A stretch of 64,000 bases of DNA. It comes from KBS50 sp042434095. GTDB lineage: Bacteria > Actinomycetota > Actinomycetes > Mycobacteriales > Micromonosporaceae. The notes under the pieces were generated by a model. It saw nothing but the letters and a program-made list of their open reading frames with translations. It ran no database searches and was not told where the DNA came from. Where the stretch lies: the NCBI RefSeq assembly GCF_042434095.1, contig NZ_JBHLUE010000009.1, forward strand, positions 79,634-143,633, read 5' to 3'. Below, in pieces: positions 8,384-16,104 of this stretch (position 1 is its first letter; every line of letters starts with the position of its first letter). A program made the translations under genes and the position numbers.

Positions 8384-9340
8384 TCAGCGGGTCGAGAAGC
8401 GGGCGCGGTATGCGCCCGGGGTGGTGTCGAGCCGGTCGCCGAACACCCTCCGGAGCGACTCCGCGGAGCCGAGCCCCGACCGGGCCGCGACCGCGTCGAG
8501 GGTGAGGTCGGACTGGGCGAGGAGCCGCTTGGCGACCTCCAGGCGCAGCTCGGTGACGTACCGCCCGACGCTCAGCCCGGTCTCGCGGGCGAACAGGCGC
8601 TGGAAGTGCCGGGGTGACATGGCGGCCCGTGCGGCGAGCTCGTCCACCCGGTGGGCGGCCGCCGGCTCGGCGTCGATGATGCGCTGAGCGGCGGCCACCC
8701 GCTGCTCCCGGGCGCGTTCCAACCACACCGGGCCGGAGAACTGGCCCTGATTTCCGGGGCGGTGCAGGAACATGACGAGCCAGCGGGCGATCTCCTGGGC
8801 GACCCGTGGCCCGTGGTCGAGGGCCACCACGGCCAGCGCCAGGTCGATCCCCGCCGTGACGCCCCCGGACGTCCACACCGGACCGTCGCGGACGTAGAGG
8901 GCGTCCCGGTCGACAACAACGTCGGCGAACCGGCGGTCGAGTTCCCGGGACAACGACCAGTGGGTGGCCACCCGATGCCCGGTGAGCAGCCCGGCCCGAG
9001 CGCAGAGGAACGCCCCGGAGCAGATCGACAACAGGCGCGCCGGCCGGCACGCCCGCAGCCAGTCGACGAGGTCGGGGTGCGCGGCGCGGTCCGCCGCGGC
9101 GGTGCCGCCCGGCACGACCAGGGTGCCGGCGCCGACCGGGGCGCCGAGGGGGCCGGCCACGAGGACCAGGCCGCTCTCGGTCGCCACCTCGGCCGCCGTA
9201 CCGACCAGCCGCAGCTCGTACCCCGGAGGCTCGCCCCGGGCGGCCCGGTACCGGTTCGCCCCGGCCAGGACCTCCCACGGCCCGGTGACATCGAGCGACT
9301 GCACGCCCGGGAATGCGACAACGGTGACGGGCTCGACCAT
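8384..9340 (-). CDS. GlxA family AraC-type transcriptional regulator
   Basis: 318 residues. The N-terminal ~190 residues are a DJ-1/PfpI-like domain (VVAFPGVQSLDVTGPWEVL; SICSGAFLCARAGLLTG with the elbow Cys retained). The C-terminal ~110 residues are an AraC HTH pair (AAMSPRHFQRLFARETG and LDAVAARSGLGSAESLRRVF). This architecture defines GlxA-type regulators. The start at 9340 is chosen by homology to the domain start; there is no clear ribosome binding site and an upstream ATG near 9391 is possible. It is upstream of, and in line with, the DJ-1 protein gene, 41 bases away. Confidence 0.86.
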   Translation of the reverse strand: MVEPVTVVAFPGVQSLDVTGPWEVLAGANRYRAARGEPPGYELRLVGTAAEVATESGLVLVAGPLGAPVGAGTLVVPGGTAAADRAAHPDLVDWLRACRPARLLSICSGAFLCARAGLLTGHRVATHWSLSRELDRRFADVVVDRDALYVRDGPVWTSGGVTAGIDLALAVVALDHGPRVAQEIARWLVMFLHRPGNQGQFSGPVWLERAREQRVAAAQRIIDAEPAAAHRVDELAARAAMSPRHFQRLFARETGLSVGRYVTELRLEVAKRLLAQSDLTLDAVAARSGLGSAESLRRVFGDRLDTTPGAYRARFSTR

Positions 9341-9410
9341 GGCCCGAGTCTGCGGGTCCGACCCGCCGTGGCGCCATGACGGCATTCCCATGGATCGTGA
9401 CGCGGTGATG

Positions 9411-9737
9411 CTAGACCGAGTTGATTGCGCCGCCACCGGGCCCGGCGACGGGCGTGGGTGCGTAGTGGGTCATCTCCTCGATGTCGGGCAGGTAGGGCCG
9501 GATCTCGGCGAAGAACTCGGCGAAGTGCGGCCCGCTTCGGAACCCGCGCAGGTGCTCCTCGGCGGAGGTCCACTCGATCCGCAGGACGTACCGGCTGGGG
9601 TCCTCGGTGCTGCGCAGGAGTTCGTAGTCGACACACTGCGGCGCGGCCCGCAGCGCCACGGCGGCTCGGGCGTACGCGGCCTCGAAACCGTCCAGGCGTT
9701 CCGGCTGCAGCTTGTACCTGATGTACTCGATCACCAT
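9411..9737 (-). CDS. Antibiotic biosynthesis monooxygenase (ABM) domain protein
   Basis: 108 residues forming a dimeric alpha-beta barrel (ABM) protein: an initial strand VIEYIRYKL, the conserved PQCVDYELLRSTEDPSRYV strand-turn and the EHLRGFRSGPHFAEFF helix. Members act as cofactor-free monooxygenases or heme-handling enzymes; the substrate is unknown. ATG 9737 is preferred to a GTG two codons upstream. It is divergent from the HxlR gene over an intergenic dyad, so HxlR probably controls it. Confidence 0.75.
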   Translation of the reverse strand: MVIEYIRYKLQPERLDGFEAAYARAAVALRAAPQCVDYELLRSTEDPSRYVLRIEWTSAEEHLRGFRSGPHFAEFFAEIRPYLPDIEEMTHYAPTPVAGPGGGAINSV

Positions 9738-9774
9738 GGGCACCAGCCCAGCACGCCCGACCGTGAATGATCAA

Positions 9775-9796
9775 GTACGCACCGTTTGGTGCGTAC
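9775..9796. promoter_or_regulatory. HxlR operator-like perfect dyad
   Basis: Two perfect 9-bp arms, GTACGCACC (9775-9783) and GGTGCGTAC (9788-9796), are separated by GTTT. The site lies between the divergent ABM and hxlR genes, close to both starts. HxlR-type winged-helix dimers bind such dyads, so this is the likely autoregulatory and target site. Confidence 0.65.
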
Positions 9797-9812
9797 CCGT
9801 ACGGAGGCAGGA

Positions 9813-10166
9813 ATGACCGAGCGGTACCGCTGCCCGGTGGAGCTGACCGTCGACCTGCTCGGCGGCAAGTGGCGCACGGTGATCCTGGCGTACCTCAAGG
9901 AGGGCATGCACCGGTACGGGGAACTGCGCCGGCGCATCCCCGGCGTGAGCGAGAAGGTGCTGACCCAGCGCCTGCGGGAACTCGAGGCGGCCGGGCTCGT
10001 CGTCCGGACCGACCACGGGGCCGTGCCGCCGCACGTCGAGTACCGGCTCACCGACGATGGCCGCAGCCTCGCGCCGGTGCTGCAGGCGCTCTACGACTGG
10101 GGTGCCGAGCGAGCCGCCCGCGCCGGCGTACGGGTCGACCCGCCGGCCGGGCGCGACGCCGGTTAG
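9813..10166 (+). CDS. HxlR family winged-helix transcriptional regulator
   Basis: 117 residues. The family signature is clear: CPVELTVDLLGGKWRTVILAYLKEGMHRYGELRR, then IPGVSEKVLTQRLRELEAAGLV, ending with LTDDGRSLAPVLQALYDWG. The start at 9813 has GGAGGCAG upstream and is preferred to the ATG-like codon at 9786, which lies inside the operator. A conserved cysteine near the N-terminus (YRCPVE) is shared with thiol-sensing members. The gene converges with, and overlaps by four bases, the following methyltransferase gene. Confidence 0.9.
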   Translation: MTERYRCPVELTVDLLGGKWRTVILAYLKEGMHRYGELRRRIPGVSEKVLTQRLRELEAAGLVVRTDHGAVPPHVEYRLTDDGRSLAPVLQALYDWGAERAARAGVRVDPPAGRDAG

Positions 10167-10927
10167 GCTGCGTGGCCCAGCGCGGCCCAGGCGGAGGCGG
10201 CGATCTCGATGGGCCCCTCCCGGGGCAGCGACGCGGCGCACCGGGCCCGCAGCGCGTCCCGGTCCCGTTCGTCGAGCCCGCCGACGTACGCACCAGCCGG
10301 ACCCACCCCGAGGGTGAACGGCTCCCACCATTCGGCGAAGTCCGCGAAGGTCGTCCGGACCGTCAGGACCGTCGACTCGATGTCGCGCAGGCCAGCGGCC
10401 GCGAACAGTTCGGCCAGGTGCCCCTCCCGCGCGCCGGCCAGGCCCGACTCGTCGTGCGCCCGCGGATCGAGGTCGAGGGCAGCCCGCCAGAACACCGCCA
10501 GCGGCCCGCTGCCACCGGCGTGGTCCCACACGCACGCCGCGACCACGCCTGCGGGCCGGGTCACCCGGGCCATCTCGCGCAGCCCCGCCACCGGGTCGGC
10601 CATGAAGTGCACGACCAGTTGGGCGTACGCGACGTCGAAGGCGTCGTCGGGGAACGGCAGCGACTCCGCGGCGGCGCGCCGGATGTCGACCTCGGGGAAG
10701 CGGGTACGGGCCGCCGCGACGAGCGCGTTCGACGGGTCGACCGCCGCCACGGCTCCGGCGCCGAGCCGCGCGACGAGTTCGGCGGTCAGCGCGCCGGCCC
10801 CGCAGCCGACGTCCAGGGCGCTTTGCCCCGGCGTGAGACCCGCGAACTCCACGAACCTCTCCGCCAACGGCTCGGAATATCGGCCCATGAACCGGCCGTA
10901 CGCGTCGGCGCCAACCTCGAAGCTCAC
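10163..10927 (-). CDS. Class I SAM-dependent methyltransferase
   Basis: 254 residues with motif I ALDVGCGAGALTAEL, the acidic VDPSN loop and the post-I motif ESLPFPDDAFDVAYAQLVVHFMADPVAGLREMARV typical of UbiE-like enzymes. The N-terminus FEVGADAYGRFMGRYSEPLA is frequent in actinobacterial members. GTG 10927 has TAGGAT ending six bases upstream, a leaderless arrangement. The substrate cannot be told. Its stop overlaps the stop of hxlR in convergent orientation. Confidence 0.85.
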   Translation of the reverse strand: MSFEVGADAYGRFMGRYSEPLAERFVEFAGLTPGQSALDVGCGAGALTAELVARLGAGAVAAVDPSNALVAAARTRFPEVDIRRAAAESLPFPDDAFDVAYAQLVVHFMADPVAGLREMARVTRPAGVVAACVWDHAGGSGPLAVFWRAALDLDPRAHDESGLAGAREGHLAELFAAAGLRDIESTVLTVRTTFADFAEWWEPFTLGVGPAGAYVGGLDERDRDALRARCAASLPREGPIEIAASAWAALGHAA

Positions 10928-11002
10928 CCGCGCATCCTATGTCTCCGGTTCGACGGCCGGCCCCGGGATGCGGCCGTGGCCGGCGCTGGCATCATGGCCG
11001 GG

Positions 11003-11365
11003 ATGGACCACGACCGCGTGGAGCTGAAGGCGTTCTATCGGCGTTACCTGCAGCGCTGCAACGAGCACCGCTTCGACGAGCTGGCCGAGTTCGTGGCCGA
11101 GGACGTCGAGGTGAACGGCCGGCCCCACGGGCTGCGCGCCTACGGTGCCGGGCTGGGCGACGTGGTCGAGGCGCTTCCGGACTTCCACTGGGACCTGCGC
11201 CACCTGCTGATCGACGGCTCCTGGTTGAGCGCCCACCTGACCGACACGGCCACCAGCCCGACCGGCCGGTCCGTCACCATCCGGGAATTCGCCCTCTACC
11301 GCATCGTCGACGGGAGGATCGCCCAGTGCTGGGGCGATCTTGAGCGGTCCCGGCTGATGATCTGA
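11003..11365 (+). CDS. SnoaL-like polyketide cyclase-fold (NTF2-like) protein
   Basis: About 120 residues of the SnoaL branch of the NTF2 superfamily: FYRRYLQRCNEHRFDELAEFVAEDVEVNG at the start, the central GLGDVVEALPDFHWDLRHLL and the closing IREFALYRIVDGRIAQCWGDLE. Members are often single-domain proteins of unknown role. An in-frame ATG at 10994 is an alternative start. No neighbour suggests a polyketide pathway. Confidence 0.75.
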   Translation: MDHDRVELKAFYRRYLQRCNEHRFDELAEFVAEDVEVNGRPHGLRAYGAGLGDVVEALPDFHWDLRHLLIDGSWLSAHLTDTATSPTGRSVTIREFALYRIVDGRIAQCWGDLERSRLMI

Positions 11366-11429
11366 GCCGCGGCGTGCCGGCCCGCTCGGCGCGGCCGACC
11401 CGCGGCGATTCGAGCGTATCGTCCGACTG

Positions 11430-11831
11430 ATGACTGTCATCTCGCTCATGCTCGCGGTGCCGGACGCGGCCGCCGCGTCCGCGTGGTACGCCCGCGCCCT
11501 CGGCGCCACCGAGTTGTGGAATCTCGGCTCGGTCATCGGCCTGGAGGCGCAAGGGGCCGCGTTCTTCATCGCCGAGGCCGAGAACAACGGCTGGCAGAAC
11601 CCGGGCGCGCTCGGTGGCACGACGGTGCGGGTCGAGGTGTTCTTGGACGATCCGGACGGGTTCGCCGAGCGGGCCGCGGCGGCCGGCGCGAACTACCACG
11701 ACCCGGTGCGGGACCACGAGATGCCGTGGGGAACGCACCGGCAGGGCGGCTTCTTTGACCCGTACGGTCATCTCTGGCTCGTCGGTGACGCGTCACCGCT
11801 GCGGCGGCACGCGGAGACCGGCCACGAGTGA
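11430..11831 (+). CDS. VOC family protein (glyoxalase/bleomycin-resistance fold)
   Basis: 133 residues with two beta-alpha-beta-beta-beta modules: LMLAVPDAAAASAWYARALGA at the start, VRVEVFLDDPDGFAERAAAAG in the middle and GGFFDPYGHLWLVGD at the end. The final FDPYGHLW is the usual VOC signature. Metal ligands are not certain. The start has TATCGT seven bases upstream. A strong hairpin follows the stop, so it is monocistronic. Confidence 0.83.
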   Translation: MTVISLMLAVPDAAAASAWYARALGATELWNLGSVIGLEAQGAAFFIAEAENNGWQNPGALGGTTVRVEVFLDDPDGFAERAAAAGANYHDPVRDHEMPWGTHRQGGFFDPYGHLWLVGDASPLRRHAETGHE

Positions 11832-11872
11832 AGGCCGGCCCGGCCGGCGGCCGGCGGTGGGTGAGACGGCGA

Positions 11873-11898
11873 TGGCAGGGAGGAAACCCTCCCTGCCA
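11873..11898 (+). terminator. Intrinsic terminator downstream of the VOC gene
   Basis: Perfect 11-bp arms (11873-11883 and 11888-11898) with an AAAC loop, followed by CTTTC. It separates the VOC gene from the rifampicin phosphotransferase promoter region. Confidence 0.7.
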
Positions 11899-11920
11899 CT
11901 TTCAACATATACCGCACCCG

Positions 11921-11940
11921 GGGGCTTGCGGCAAGACCCC
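11921..11940 (+). promoter_or_regulatory. Rifamycin-associated element (RAE)-like inverted repeat
   Basis: GGGGCTTGCGGCAAGACCCC lies 60 bases upstream of the rph start. Apart from one extra A in the right arm it is a perfect inverted repeat around CTTGC-G-GCAAG. From established knowledge, a conserved RAE inverted repeat precedes rifamycin-inactivating genes in actinobacteria and is needed for rifamycin-induced expression. CAGAAT at 11951-11956 could be the -10. Identity with RAE is recognised from memory of the motif. Confidence 0.75.
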
Positions 11941-12000
11941 GGTCCTGCCGCAGAATCGTCGGCCGTACCCGACACCGGCGAAAAATATGGGGGACACGAC

Positions 12001-14652
12001 GTGGGTTTGTTGCCGTCAACGTACGTGGTGGGGCTGCACGAGATCGACGAGACGCGGGTCGCGCTCGTCGGCGGCAAGGGCGCGCACCTGGGGGCGCTGG
12101 CGCGGATCGACGGCGTCGGTGTACCGGCGGGTTTCTGCGTGACGACGGACGCCTTCGCCCGGGTCATGGCCGCGGCGCCGGAGCTCGACGACCGGCTGGA
12201 GCGGCTGGTCCGGCTGGACCCGGACGATCGGGCGGCGGTCCGGACGCTCAGCGCGCAGCTGCGCCGGGCCGTCGAGGGCACCGCCATTCCGGCGGAGCTC
12301 ACGGCGGAGATCACCGCCGCCCTCGCCGAGCTGGACGAGCGGGCGGGGCCGGATGGCCAGGCGGGACCGGGCGGCCAGGGTGGATACGCCGTCCGGTCCA
12401 GCGCGACGGCCGAGGACCTGCCGAGCGCCTCGTTCGCGGGCCAGCAGGACACGTACCTGAACGTGCTGGGCCCGGACGCGGTGCTGGCACACGTCCGCCG
12501 GTGCTGGGCGTCGCTGTTCACCGAGCGGGCCGTGACCTACCGCCAGCGCGCCGGCATCGACCACCGGACGGTCCGGATGGCCGTGGTCGTGCAGCGGATG
12601 GTCGTCCCGGACGCGGCCGGCATCCTGTTCACGGCCGACCCCGTCACGGGCAATCGGACGGTCAGCTCCATCGACGCCAGCTTCGGCCTGGGGGAGGCGC
12701 TGGTCGCTGGCCTGGTGAACCCGGACGTGTTCACCGTGCGCGACGGCGCGGTGCTGTCCCGGACGATCGGTGACAAGCAGCGGGCCGTTCTCGCGGCGCC
12801 CGGCGGCGGCACGCGGGAACAGGCGATCGAACCGGCGCGGCAGCGGCAACCCGCGCTGACCGACGCGCAGGCCGTCCGGCTCGCGGAGCTGGGCCGGCGG
12901 ATCGAGGCGCACTTCGGTCGTCCCCAGGACATCGAATGGTGCCGGGTCGGCGACGACTTCCGGATCGTCCAGAGCCGGCCGATCACCACGCTGTTCCCGG
13001 TGCCGGCGGCCGGCGACGGGAGGAACCACGTCTACCTGTCGGTCGGCCACCAGCAGATGATGACCGACGCCATGAAGCCGCTGGGGCTGTCGATGTGGCG
13101 GCTCACCGCCATGGCGCCGTTCCACGAGGCCGGCGGGCGGCTGTTCGTCGACGCCACCCCGCGGCTGACCTCGCCGGCGGCCCGGGCCGGGCTGCTGGAG
13201 CTGATGGGCCGGGCCGATCCGCTGATGCGGGACGCCCTGGAGACCGTCCTCGACCGCGACGGCTTCGTCCCGCTGGTGCCGGACACCGGCCCCGCCGGGC
13301 CGCCGGCGGGCCACACGGCGGGGTCGATCGAGACCGAGCCGGCCATCGTGGCCGGGCTGATCGAGCGCAACCAGGCGTCCCTCGCGGCGTTGCGGCGCGA
13401 GGTCGGGACGGTGTCCGGGCCGGCGCTGTTCGACTTCCTGCTGACGGCCTTCGAGGAGCACAAGCGGGTGCTCACCGATCGGGAGAGCATGCAGGCGATC
13501 ATGGCCGGCATGGAGGCCACCTGGTGGCTCAACGACAGGCTGGGGGAGTGGCTGGGCGAGCCGAACGCGGCCGACACCCTCACGCTGTCCGCTCCCGGCA
13601 ACGTCACCTCGGAGATGGGGCTGGCGCTCCTGGACGTCGCCGACGCGATCCGCCCGTACCCGGAGGTGGTGGCGTTCCTGCGCGGCGTCCCCGAGGGGAG
13701 CGCCGAGCCGTTCCTGGACGAGCTGCCGAAGCTCCCGGGTGGGGCCGAGGCCCGGGACGCCATCGAGGCCTACCTCGACCGGTACGGCATGCGCTGCGTC
13801 GGGGAGATCGACATCACCCGGCCGCGCTGGCGGGAGCGGCCCGGCACCCTCGTACCGGTGCTCCTCGACCACGTCCGGAATTTCGAACCCGGCGCCGCCC
13901 GGCGGCGCTTCGAGCAGGGCCGGCAGGTGGCGGAGGCCAAGGCGCGGGAGGTGCTGGCCCGCCTGCGGGCCCTGCCGGACGGCGAGCGGAAGGCCGAGGA
14001 GACCGGGCGGATGATCGAGCGGGTCCGGACCTTCATCGGCTACCGGGAGTACCCGAAGTACGGCATCATCAGCCGCTACTTCGTCTACAAGCAGGCGTTG
14101 CTGGCCGAGGCCGAGCGCCTGGTGCGGGCGGGCGTGCTGGCCGACCCGGAGGACGTCTTCTTCCTCACCTTCGCCGAGTTCCACGACGTCTCCCGGACGC
14201 ACCGGGTGGACGACGGGCTCATCCGGCGGCGCAGGGAGGAGTTCCGGACCTGGCAGGCGCTCACGCCGCCCCGGGTGCTCACCTCCGACGGCGAGGCGCT
14301 GACCGGCGCGTACCGGCGGGCGGACGTGCCGCCCGGCGCCCTGGTCGGACTGCCGGTCTCGACCGGGACCGTGGAGGGGCGGGCCCGGGTCGTCCTGGAC
14401 CTGGCCCGGGCCGACCTCGAGCCCGGCGACATCCTCGTCACGGCCTACACCGACCCGAGCTGGACGCCGCTGTTCGTGGCCGTCGCCGGCCTGGTGACGG
14501 AGGTGGGCGGTCAGATGACCCACGGCGCGGTGATCGCCCGGGAGTACGGCCTGCCGGCCGTGGTGGGCGTGCCGGACGCCACCCGGCTGATCCGGGACGG
14601 CCAGCGGATCCGGGTGCACGGCGGCGGCGGGTACGTCGAGCTGCTGTCCTGA
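12001..14652 (+). CDS. rph: Rifampicin phosphotransferase
   Basis: 883 residues in three parts, as in the Rph family. Residues ~1-320 are the ATP-grasp/PPDK-type nucleotide-binding domain (LVGGKGAHLGALARI; YAVRSSATAEDLPSASFAGQQDTYLNV; RPQDIEWC). The middle ~430 residues are the rifampicin-binding domain (HQQMMTDAMKPLGLSMWRLTA). The C-terminal swivelling domain carries the phospho-acceptor His841 in GGQMTHGAVIAREYGLPAVVGV. The enzyme transfers the beta-phosphate of ATP to the rifamycin C21 hydroxyl and inactivates the drug in the cytoplasm. GTG 12001 has GGGGGA upstream. The RAE-like repeat upstream supports rifamycin-induced expression. A generic PEP synthase is less likely given the middle-domain match. 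Confidence 0.92.
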   Translation: MGLLPSTYVVGLHEIDETRVALVGGKGAHLGALARIDGVGVPAGFCVTTDAFARVMAAAPELDDRLERLVRLDPDDRAAVRTLSAQLRRAVEGTAIPAELTAEITAALAELDERAGPDGQAGPGGQGGYAVRSSATAEDLPSASFAGQQDTYLNVLGPDAVLAHVRRCWASLFTERAVTYRQRAGIDHRTVRMAVVVQRMVVPDAAGILFTADPVTGNRTVSSIDASFGLGEALVAGLVNPDVFTVRDGAVLSRTIGDKQRAVLAAPGGGTREQAIEPARQRQPALTDAQAVRLAELGRRIEAHFGRPQDIEWCRVGDDFRIVQSRPITTLFPVPAAGDGRNHVYLSVGHQQMMTDAMKPLGLSMWRLTAMAPFHEAGGRLFVDATPRLTSPAARAGLLELMGRADPLMRDALETVLDRDGFVPLVPDTGPAGPPAGHTAGSIETEPAIVAGLIERNQASLAALRREVGTVSGPALFDFLLTAFEEHKRVLTDRESMQAIMAGMEATWWLNDRLGEWLGEPNAADTLTLSAPGNVTSEMGLALLDVADAIRPYPEVVAFLRGVPEGSAEPFLDELPKLPGGAEARDAIEAYLDRYGMRCVGEIDITRPRWRERPGTLVPVLLDHVRNFEPGAARRRFEQGRQVAEAKAREVLARLRALPDGERKAEETGRMIERVRTFIGYREYPKYGIISRYFVYKQALLAEAERLVRAGVLADPEDVFFLTFAEFHDVSRTHRVDDGLIRRRREEFRTWQALTPPRVLTSDGEALTGAYRRADVPPGALVGLPVSTGTVEGRARVVLDLARADLEPGDILVTAYTDPSWTPLFVAVAGLVTEVGGQMTHGAVIAREYGLPAVVGVPDATRLIRDGQRIRVHGGGGYVELLS

Positions 14653-14711
14653 TCCGGCTCGGGCAGCCGGGCCCTGGTGCTGGCGTCCGGGGCGGCGCCC
14701 TCTCGGCGTTG

Positions 14712-15452
14712 TCAGGCCGCCGGGCGGGGGCGCAGCAGCGCCGGGTGCAGGTTCGTGGTGGCGCCGCGGGTGTACAGCTCGGCCCAGCCGCGCCCGGTGG
14801 CGCGTTCCTCGCCGGTGGGCACCACGAGGCCCGGGGTGGACAGCACCTTGCGGCGGAAGTTGGCCGGGTGCAGCTCGACGCCCCAGACGGCCTCGTAGAC
14901 GCGGCGCAGCTCGGCGATGGTGAACGGCTCCTCGAGGAAGGTGGTGGCCAGGCTGGTGTACTCGAGCTTGGCGCGGGCCCGCTCGACTCCGTCGGCGAGG
15001 ATCCGGTCGTGGTCGAAGGCGAGCGCCGGGTGCTCGCCGTCGCGCAGATCGGCCACCGGCCAGTACCGGGCGTCGGCGGCGTCGGTGCTGGCGACCGGGC
15101 GGGGCAGGTTGGCCGCCAGCGCGAGGTAGGCCACGGAGACGACGCGCATCCGGGGGTCTCGGTCGGGGGCGCCGTAGCTGGCGAGCTGTTCGAGGTGGGC
15201 GTGGCCGTCGAGGCCGGTCTCCTCGGCCAGCTCGCGGCGGGCGGCGGCGTCGAGGTCCTCCCGGGCGCCCACGAAGCCGCCCGGGAGGGCCCACCGGCCG
15301 CGGTACGGGTGGGCGCCGCGGCGGATGAGCAGCGCGCAGAGCTGGCCGTCCCGGACGGTCAGCACCGCCAGGTCGACGGTGACGGCGACCGGCGGGAAGG
15401 CGCGCGGGTCGTAGTCGGCCAGGAAGGACTGTTCGTCGGCGTCGGCGCTCAT
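14712..15452 (-). CDS. nrtR: NrtR-like Nudix regulator of NAD metabolism
   Basis: 246 residues: an N-terminal Nudix domain and a C-terminal winged helix (FTIAELRRVYEAVWGVELHPANFRRKVL), the layout of NrtR repressors. The Nudix box is complete (GFVGARE, seven residues, RELAEETGL), so hydrolase activity may be retained; in NrtR, ADP-ribose-type ligands release the protein from DNA. Divergence from pnuC and a nadR homologue across two dyads fits NAD salvage control. ATG 15452 has TAGGAT six bases upstream, overlapping the first dyad, so the gene is probably autoregulated and leaderless. Confidence 0.86.
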   Translation of the reverse strand: MSADADEQSFLADYDPRAFPPVAVTVDLAVLTVRDGQLCALLIRRGAHPYRGRWALPGGFVGAREDLDAAARRELAEETGLDGHAHLEQLASYGAPDRDPRMRVVSVAYLALAANLPRPVASTDAADARYWPVADLRDGEHPALAFDHDRILADGVERARAKLEYTSLATTFLEEPFTIAELRRVYEAVWGVELHPANFRRKVLSTPGLVVPTGEERATGRGWAELYTRGATTNLHPALLRPRPAA

Positions 15453-15463
15453 CCCACCATCCT

Positions 15464-15499
15464 ACTCAAACTGAGTTGTGTCGAGACTCAGATTGAGTC
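15464..15499. promoter_or_regulatory. Paired NrtR operator-like dyads overlapping divergent promoters
   Basis: Site 1 (15464-15476) is ACTCA-AAC-TGAGT and site 2 (15485-15499) is GACTCA-GAT-TGAGTC. Both have perfect arms, the same core and a 3-base spacer, with centres 22 bp apart, i.e. about two helical turns. The -10 of nrtR (complement of 15459-15464) abuts site 1, and CATGAT (15499-15504), six bases before the pnuC ATG, abuts site 2. The layout suggests simultaneous repression of both directions. Confidence 0.7.
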
Positions 15500-15510
15500 A
15501 TGATGTCGGC

Positions 15511-16104
15511 ATGTCATGGATCGAGATCGCCGGATTCGCCACCGGTGGCCTGTCGGTGTGGCTGTACGTCCGGCAGAACGTCTGGGCGTGGCCGGTCGGC
15601 ATCGCCAACTGCGCGTGCTGGCTGACCCTGTTCTGGACCTCCCGGCTCTACCTGGACGCCGGTCTGCAACTGATCTACCTGGCGCTGGGCGTGGCGGGCT
15701 GGTACTGGTGGCTGCGTGGCGGAGACCGGCGCGGCAGGCTGCCGGTGACCCGCGCCGGCCGGCGGGAGACGCTGGTGCTGACCGGGATCGGCCTGGTCGG
15801 GACCCTCGGACTGTGGTGGGCGATGGCGGCGGTCTCCGACGCCGCGCCGCTGCCGGACGCGGCCACCACGACGGTGTCGCTGATCGCGCAGTACATGTTG
15901 ACCCGCAAGCTGCTGGGCAACTGGTGGTGCTGGGTCGCCGTCGACGTGGCGTACACCATCATGTACGCCACCCAGCACCTCTACCTGACCGCGGCGCTGC
16001 AGCCGCTGTTCATCGTCATGTGCCTGGTCGGCCTGCGCGACTGGCGTGCCGAGCTGCGCCGGCCCGCCGAGTCGGCCGCGACCGCCCTGGCGGTGGCCCG
16101 GTGA
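15511..16104 (+). CDS. pnuC: PnuC-type nicotinamide riboside transporter
   Basis: 197 residues with about seven membrane segments. Typical PnuC features are WLYVRQNVWAWPVGIANC near the N-terminus and LALGVAGWYWWLRGG in the third helix. PnuC facilitates uptake of nicotinamide riboside, driven by its phosphorylation in the cytoplasm. The downstream nadR homologue supplies that kinase, and its GTG overlaps the pnuC stop. The gene starts behind an NrtR operator-like dyad, so expression should rise when NAD intermediates signal need. There is no ribosome binding site, but CATGAT lies six bases upstream. Confidence 0.9.
   Translation: MSWIEIAGFATGGLSVWLYVRQNVWAWPVGIANCACWLTLFWTSRLYLDAGLQLIYLALGVAGWYWWLRGGDRRGRLPVTRAGRRETLVLTGIGLVGTLGLWWAMAAVSDAAPLPDAATTTVSLIAQYMLTRKLLGNWWCWVAVDVAYTIMYATQHLYLTAALQPLFIVMCLVGLRDWRAELRRPAESAATALAVAR

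Noticed and set aside
8384..9340. Fusion artefact of two genes (DJ-1 plus AraC)
   Set aside because: This domain order is the normal GlxA-type regulator.
12001..14652. Housekeeping PEP synthase
   Set aside because: The middle domain matches the rifampicin-binding part of Rph and the upstream repeat is RAE-like.
12016..15294. Open frame of 1092 codons on the minus strand across rph and the Nudix gene
   Set aside because: Arg/Gly/Pro-rich translation without domain character, opposite a clear rph gene; it is a GC-skew shadow.
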